From Lachnospiraceae bacterium (GTDB taxonomy: Bacteria; Bacillota; Clostridia; Lachnospirales; Lachnospiraceae), in assembly GCA_021202075.1 (NCBI GenBank), contig JAJQDT010000155.1, positions 1 to 43,848 of the forward strand: 43,848 nucleotides of DNA, written 5' to 3'. The notes beneath the pieces are model-generated. The model had not been told where the DNA came from, made no database searches, and saw only the letters and a list, made by a program, of their open reading frames with translations. Shown here in pieces: positions 40,120 through 43,848 of the stretch. Position numbers and translations under genes: made by a program. Each line of letters begins with the position of its first letter. Position 1 is the stretch's first letter.

Positions 40120-41916
40120 TCATATTTCCCTCGTAGCCTCTTTCAGCCACGCCCGCTCGTCCTTGTCCAAATAAGGCGATATCGTTTCATATACCTGCGC
40201 ATGGTAGTCGTTCAGCAGTTCGCGCTCACGCATGGTCATCTGCTCCGGCACGATGGCGTCCAGGTCAAATGGCACCATCGTAAGGTGCTCAAAGCGCAGA
40301 AACGTGCCGCACTCCGTCTCCCGGTCGTTCACGCAGACAATCAGATTCTCGTGGCGGACGCCAAAGCTGCCTTCCTGGTAGTAGCCCGGCTCGTCAGAGG
40401 TGATCATGCCCACCTCAAATGGTGTGTCCGCCCTGCGCGTCGGAGTGACCTTCCAGTGGAAGCTGTTCGGTCCCTCATGGACATTCAGGTAATAGCCAAC
40501 GCCGTGTCCGGTGCCGTGGTTGAAGTCTTTTCCCAGCTCCCAGAGCGGCGCGCGAGCCAGATAATCCAGAGAAAGGCCGGTCGTTCCGGAGCGGAAACGC
40601 GCGGCCGCGAGGTTCAGGTGTCCGCGCAGGACTGCCGTAAAATACAGCTTCTCCACGTCCGTCGTCGGTCCGAGCGCGATGGTCCGGGTGATATCAGTCG
40701 AGCCTTCCCGATAATGACCCCCGGTATCCGCCAGCAGCAAGCCGTGCGGTTCGACCGGAATATCAGTCTCGGACGTCGCAGAGTAGTGCACGATCGCCGC
40801 ATGAGCACCGTAGGAAATAATCGGGTCAAAGCTGTTTCCCATAAAGTTTTCCTGCTCTGATCGCAGCTCATACAGCTTCTTTTCCGCGCCAAGCTCCGTG
40901 ATCGGCAGCCTCCCGACATTCATTTTAAGCCAGAAAATAAACTTTGTCAAAGCCACGCCGTCCTTAATATGGGCAATCCGCTCGTTCTCCACTTCCACCG
41001 GATTTTTGACCGCTTTCGGAAGCAGCGTTGGATTTTCCTGATCCAAAACGGTCACGTCCTTCGGAATCAGCTCAGTCAGACGGCTGTTTACCTTATTCCG
41101 GTCCAAAAGCACCGTCTTCCCGGCCGGAATATTTGAAACATACTCATAAATGTCATTATAAGGGCAAAAGGACACCCCATCCGCCGCCAGCGCCCGTTTC
41201 ACCATGTCCGGGAACGCCTTTTCATTAGCAAACAGCAAAATCTCTTCCCCGCTCATCACCAGATAGGAAAGCACCACCGGACAGCAGTGAATATCGCCGC
41301 CGCGGATGTTGAGCAGCCACGCGATGTCGTCTAACGAGGTCAGGACAAACAGATCAGCGCCCTTCTCCTGCACTGCTTTGCGGATTTTTCCAATCTTCGA
41401 GACGCGGGATTCTCCCGTCCACTTCACATCCAGCTCCATCACCGGCTCACAGGAAAGCGCCGGACGGTCATTCCAGATATCCCCAACCAGATCCAGTCCT
41501 CCATTCACTGAAGCACCCTTTTTCGCGAGCGCTTCCTGCAGCTCCTCCGCTTCCTTCGTGCTGACCGTACGACCGTCAAAGCCGAGGCATTCCCCCACGC
41601 CAAGCTTCTCTTCCAGAAATTCCTGTATCGTCGGGACGCCCGGCTCCCCCATCTTAAACAGCGTCACTCCGCTGCCGGCAAGCTGATCCGCCGCCTGTAT
41701 GAAATAGCGGCCGTCCGTCCACAGCCCGGCCATATCCTGCATAATCACGGCCGTCCCGGCGGAGCCGGTAAATCCAGTGATATATTTTCTGCACTTAAAG
41801 TAATCGCCCACATATTCCGAGGCATGAAAATCATCGGTCGGCACCAGGTAAGCGTCGACTCCTTCCTCTTTCATGCGGCCGCGAAGCGCCGCAATTCGTT
41901 CCTGTATCGTATTCAT
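40120..41916 (-). CDS. Xaa-Pro aminopeptidase (aminopeptidase P family, M24B)
   Basis: A cytosolic metalloprotease that removes the N-terminal residue before proline. 598 aa in the three-domain form: creatinase-like N1 (about 1-135) and N2 (150-300), then the M24 pita-bread domain (310-540) and a C-terminal tail. Metal ligands are D397 (LLADTGG), D408 (STDITRT), H471 (NHGTGHGVG), E509 (TSDEPGYY) and E523 (RHENL). AAAGGAAA precedes the ATG. It lies downstream of the Opp ATPases on the same strand, fitting use of imported peptides, though the 200-bp gap may separate transcripts. Confidence 0.95.
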   Translation of the reverse strand: MNTIQERIAALRGRMKEEGVDAYLVPTDDFHASEYVGDYFKCRKYITGFTGSAGTAVIMQDMAGLWTDGRYFIQAADQLAGSGVTLFKMGEPGVPTIQEFLEEKLGVGECLGFDGRTVSTKEAEELQEALAKKGASVNGGLDLVGDIWNDRPALSCEPVMELDVKWTGESRVSKIGKIRKAVQEKGADLFVLTSLDDIAWLLNIRGGDIHCCPVVLSYLVMSGEEILLFANEKAFPDMVKRALAADGVSFCPYNDIYEYVSNIPAGKTVLLDRNKVNSRLTELIPKDVTVLDQENPTLLPKAVKNPVEVENERIAHIKDGVALTKFIFWLKMNVGRLPITELGAEKKLYELRSEQENFMGNSFDPIISYGAHAAIVHYSATSETDIPVEPHGLLLADTGGHYREGSTDITRTIALGPTTDVEKLYFTAVLRGHLNLAAARFRSGTTGLSLDYLARAPLWELGKDFNHGTGHGVGYYLNVHEGPNSFHWKVTPTRRADTPFEVGMITSDEPGYYQEGSFGVRHENLIVCVNDRETECGTFLRFEHLTMVPFDLDAIVPEQMTMRERELLNDYHAQVYETISPYLDKDERAWLKEATREI

Positions 41917-42117
41917 ATGCTTTTTCCTTTGGCCTGTATTCTTTGAATTTTTTATATTCTTTGTATTTTTCTCCTCTGTGATCCTTTGTATTCCCGGCTG
42001 GCTGCAGTAAAGACTTAAACAATTATGCTTTTCCCATACCTGAAGCCTTCAGGCAGGGATACCATTGAAACGTATATTCCATCGGAAAGTGCATATTATC
42101 ATATGGCTATGAATCTG

Positions 42118-43053
42118 TCACTGCAGAAATCGCTCCAGCTCCTCGTCCGTGCATTTCACATAATGCGTGCCTGATACCAGATGATCCGTGCCCTTGCTGT
42201 AATCCAGACCGGACGTCTTATAGTCATAGCCCATGGCGACTCTGGTCTTTTCCACGACCGGATTCGGCGCAGGAATCGCGGAGAGCAGGCTTTTGGTATA
42301 CGGGTGCACCGGATTGCTGAAGATTTCCTCCGTCGTGCCGGTCTCCAGAAGGTGACCCAGATGGAGCACGCCTATGCGGTCGGAAATATACTTGACCATG
42401 GACAGGTCGTGCGCGATGAACAGATACGCGGTCCCGGTCTCCTGCTGGATGTCCTTCATCAGATTGACCACCTGCGCCTGAATCGACACATCGAGCGCAG
42501 AGATACACTCATCCGCGATGATCAGCTTCGGATTCATGATCAGGGCGCGGGCGATCCCGACGCGCTGCCTCTGGCCACCGGAAAACTGGTGCGGATACCG
42601 TGAGGAATGCTCCGGCGACAGACCTACCTTCTTCAGAATCGCGCTCACCATTTCATTCCGCTCGGCCCGGGTTTTATACGAGTGGTGAATGTCCAGCCCT
42701 TCGCCGATGATGTCCTCGACCTTTTTTCTCGGGTTCAGCGAGGCCATCGGATCCTGGAAAATCATCTGCATCTGCGTGCGCAGGCTGTTCGTGTCTGCTT
42801 TTCCCATTTTTCCGCTGATGTCCATCCCGTTGAACGTAATATGTCCGTCCGTCGGGTCATAAAGGCGGATGACGCTTCTGCCGATGGTGGATTTTCCGGA
42901 GCCGGATTCTCCCACCAGGCCATACGTCTCTCCCGGATAAATGGAAAAGGAGACGTCATCGACCGCGCGCACCGTAAACTGTTTGCTGATTTTGAAATAT
43001 TGTTTGAGGCCATCTACCTTCAGAAGGGGTTCCGCATTATAGTTTGCCGCCAT
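42118..43053 (-). CDS. oppF: Oligopeptide/dipeptide ABC transporter ATP-binding protein (OppF/DppF type)
   Basis: A 311-aa ATPase that powers peptide import. Walker [10 protein letters not shown] (48-56), Q-loop region [11 protein letters not shown], signature FSGGQRQR (157-164), Walker B LIIADE (177-182) and the H-loop in FIAHDLS. The C-terminal oligopeptide-transporter extension begins at [15 protein letters not shown]. The start, with AAGGAGG 9 nt upstream, overlaps the oppD end by 17 bp, so the two are co-translated. Nickel or other Opp-family substrates cannot be excluded because the permease and binding protein are outside the window. Confidence 0.94.
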   Translation of the reverse strand: MAANYNAEPLLKVDGLKQYFKISKQFTVRAVDDVSFSIYPGETYGLVGESGSGKSTIGRSVIRLYDPTDGHITFNGMDISGKMGKADTNSLRTQMQMIFQDPMASLNPRKKVEDIIGEGLDIHHSYKTRAERNEMVSAILKKVGLSPEHSSRYPHQFSGGQRQRVGIARALIMNPKLIIADECISALDVSIQAQVVNLMKDIQQETGTAYLFIAHDLSMVKYISDRIGVLHLGHLLETGTTEEIFSNPVHPYTKSLLSAIPAPNPVVEKTRVAMGYDYKTSGLDYSKGTDHLVSGTHYVKCTDEELERFLQ

Positions 43054-43848
43054 TTTTTTCCGCCTCCTTCTTCATACGCTCAATCCGTTTCTTCAGCTCT
43101 TCAGGCATTTCTACCTTTGGAGCCCGGGGATCCAGAAGCCACGTGGCTGCCGAATGCGTTTTCGTAATTTCAAACATCGGCGGCTCTGCCTTGTCGTCGA
43201 TCTCCAGCGCAAACCGATTGCGCGGCGCGAACGCGTCCCCCGCCTTTTCGTGGAGCAGGTTCGGCGGCGATCCGGGAATGGTATAAAGCCGCTCGTCGTC
43301 CGTGTCCAGATCCGGCATGGCGGAGAGCAGTCCCCATGTATAGGGATGGCGCGGATCATAGAAAATCTCATTGATCGTGCCCTTCTCCACAATTTTCCCG
43401 GCGTACATGACATTCACATAATCCGCCACCTTTGCCACCACACCGAGATCGTGTGTGATATAGATCACCGAAATGCCGCGTTCCTTCTGCACCCGCTTAA
43501 TCAGCTCGACAATCTTCGCTTGGATAGTCACATCCAGTGCGGTGGTCGGCTCGTCACAGATCAGCAGATCCGGGTTGCAGGACAGGGCAATCGCGATCAC
43601 GACACGCTGCCGCATTCCGCCGGAGAGCTGGTGCGGATAGTTTTTCATTCTCTTTTCCGCATCCTCAATGCCGACCTCCTTCAGAAGCTGCACCGCACGA
43701 TCCCAGGCCTCCTTTTTCGGCGTCTTAAAATGCCAGATCATGCCTTCCATGATCTGTTTTCCGATTGTCATGGTTGGATCCAGACTGGTCATCGGATCCT
43801 GGAAAACCATGGCAATCCGTTTGCCATTGATGTGCCGGCGGATCCATT
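43037..43848 (-). CDS. oppD: Oligopeptide/dipeptide ABC transporter ATP-binding protein (OppD/DppD type), 5' end outside window
   Basis: At least 270 codons are open to the window edge. The frame continues through [19 protein letters not shown], so the internal ATG at 43810 is not the start and Walker A lies beyond the edge. Signature LSGGMRQR, Walker B LLICDEP, H-loop YITHDLG and the C-terminal [25 protein letters not shown] with a Cys-less loop are visible. Unlike many OppD proteins, no 4-Cys iron-sulfur cluster motif is seen. Partner of the oppF gene it overlaps. Confidence 0.94.
   Translation of the reverse strand, partial: WIRRHINGKRIAMVFQDPMTSLDPTMTIGKQIMEGMIWHFKTPKKEAWDRAVQLLKEVGIEDAEKRMKNYPHQLSGGMRQRVVIAIALSCNPDLLICDEPTTALDVTIQAKIVELIKRVQKERGISVIYITHDLGVVAKVADYVNVMYAGKIVEKGTINEIFYDPRHPYTWGLLSAMPDLDTDDERLYTIPGSPPNLLHEKAGDAFAPRNRFALEIDDKAEPPMFEITKTHSAATWLLDPRAPKVEMPEELKKRIERMKKEAEKNGGKL

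Noticed and set aside
42030..42060. CCTGAA..TTCAGG hairpin after oppF as a terminator
   Set aside because: The stem is only six or seven pairs with no U-run following on the minus strand.

Overview
The window looks like chromosomal DNA of a spore-forming Clostridia bacterium, most likely Lachnospiraceae. The grounds are: spo0A and spoIIP; a DUF5688 protein and an Rpn/PD-(D/E)XK protein, both common in that family; a PanT-type ECF S component beside coaX; and strong AGGAGG-type ribosome binding sites. Core genes are moderately GC-rich. The accessory patches at about 4.1-4.9, 6.6-7.9 and 25.6-31.1 kb are more AT-rich and hold decayed genes.

Layout. 0.1-6.5 kb (all minus): a GH13 oligo-1,6-glucosidase, lepA, an Rpn-family nuclease and spoIIP. 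The usual spoIIP-lepA neighbourhood is interrupted by the rpn gene, and 34-bp tandem repeats lie between lepA and the glucosidase. 6.6-7.8 kb: two gene remnants around an MNT/HEPN toxin-antitoxin pair. 7.9-11.4 kb: a csoR-copA copper efflux operon with two palindromic operators, one filling the spacer of a consensus promoter. 11.7-13.8 kb: a COG0523 (CobW-like) GTPase with an unusual metal motif, and a RarD-type permease. 14.3-14.7 kb: rpsT with promoter and terminator. 14.8-22.6 kb: a protein quality-control block read right to left, tig, clpP, clpX, lon, engB, with a DJ-1/PfpI gene upstream of tig. 23.0-25.5 kb: a CYTH triphosphatase-like protein, a small XRE regulator with operator-like dyads, and a threonine aldolase. 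25.6-31.5 kb: an accessory stretch with a frameshifted antitoxin-like gene, hypotheticals, a DUF5688 protein preceded by a 13-codon ORF, a large secreted PPC/Big2/Fn3 protein, and decayed XRE and hicAB genes. 31.6-32.2 kb: six tRNA genes in one minus-strand operon (Pro, Gly, Arg, His, Gln, Leu) behind a perfect consensus promoter. 32.3-37.2 kb: two nitroreductases, a ferredoxin-fused aldo/keto reductase, a ZIP metal transporter and spo0A. 38.0-39.6 kb: panT and coaX, pantothenate uptake and the first step of CoA synthesis. 39.8-40.0 kb: a 29-aa hydrophobic peptide gene with its own terminator. 40.1-43.8 kb: an M24B aminopeptidase P and the two Opp/Dpp ATPases; oppD runs off the window.

The most unexplained structure is between genes. 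One family of modular multi-hairpin elements occurs at least four times (13.8, 24.3, 34.4 and 37.6 kb), plus solo hairpins at 31.8 and 35.3 kb; its terminal hairpin shows compensatory base changes between copies. A second, unrelated family of about 80 bp occurs three times (15.55, 18.17 and 22.70 kb), always in the same orientation inside the tig-lon region. I saw no integrase, transposase, CRISPR array or rRNA gene.
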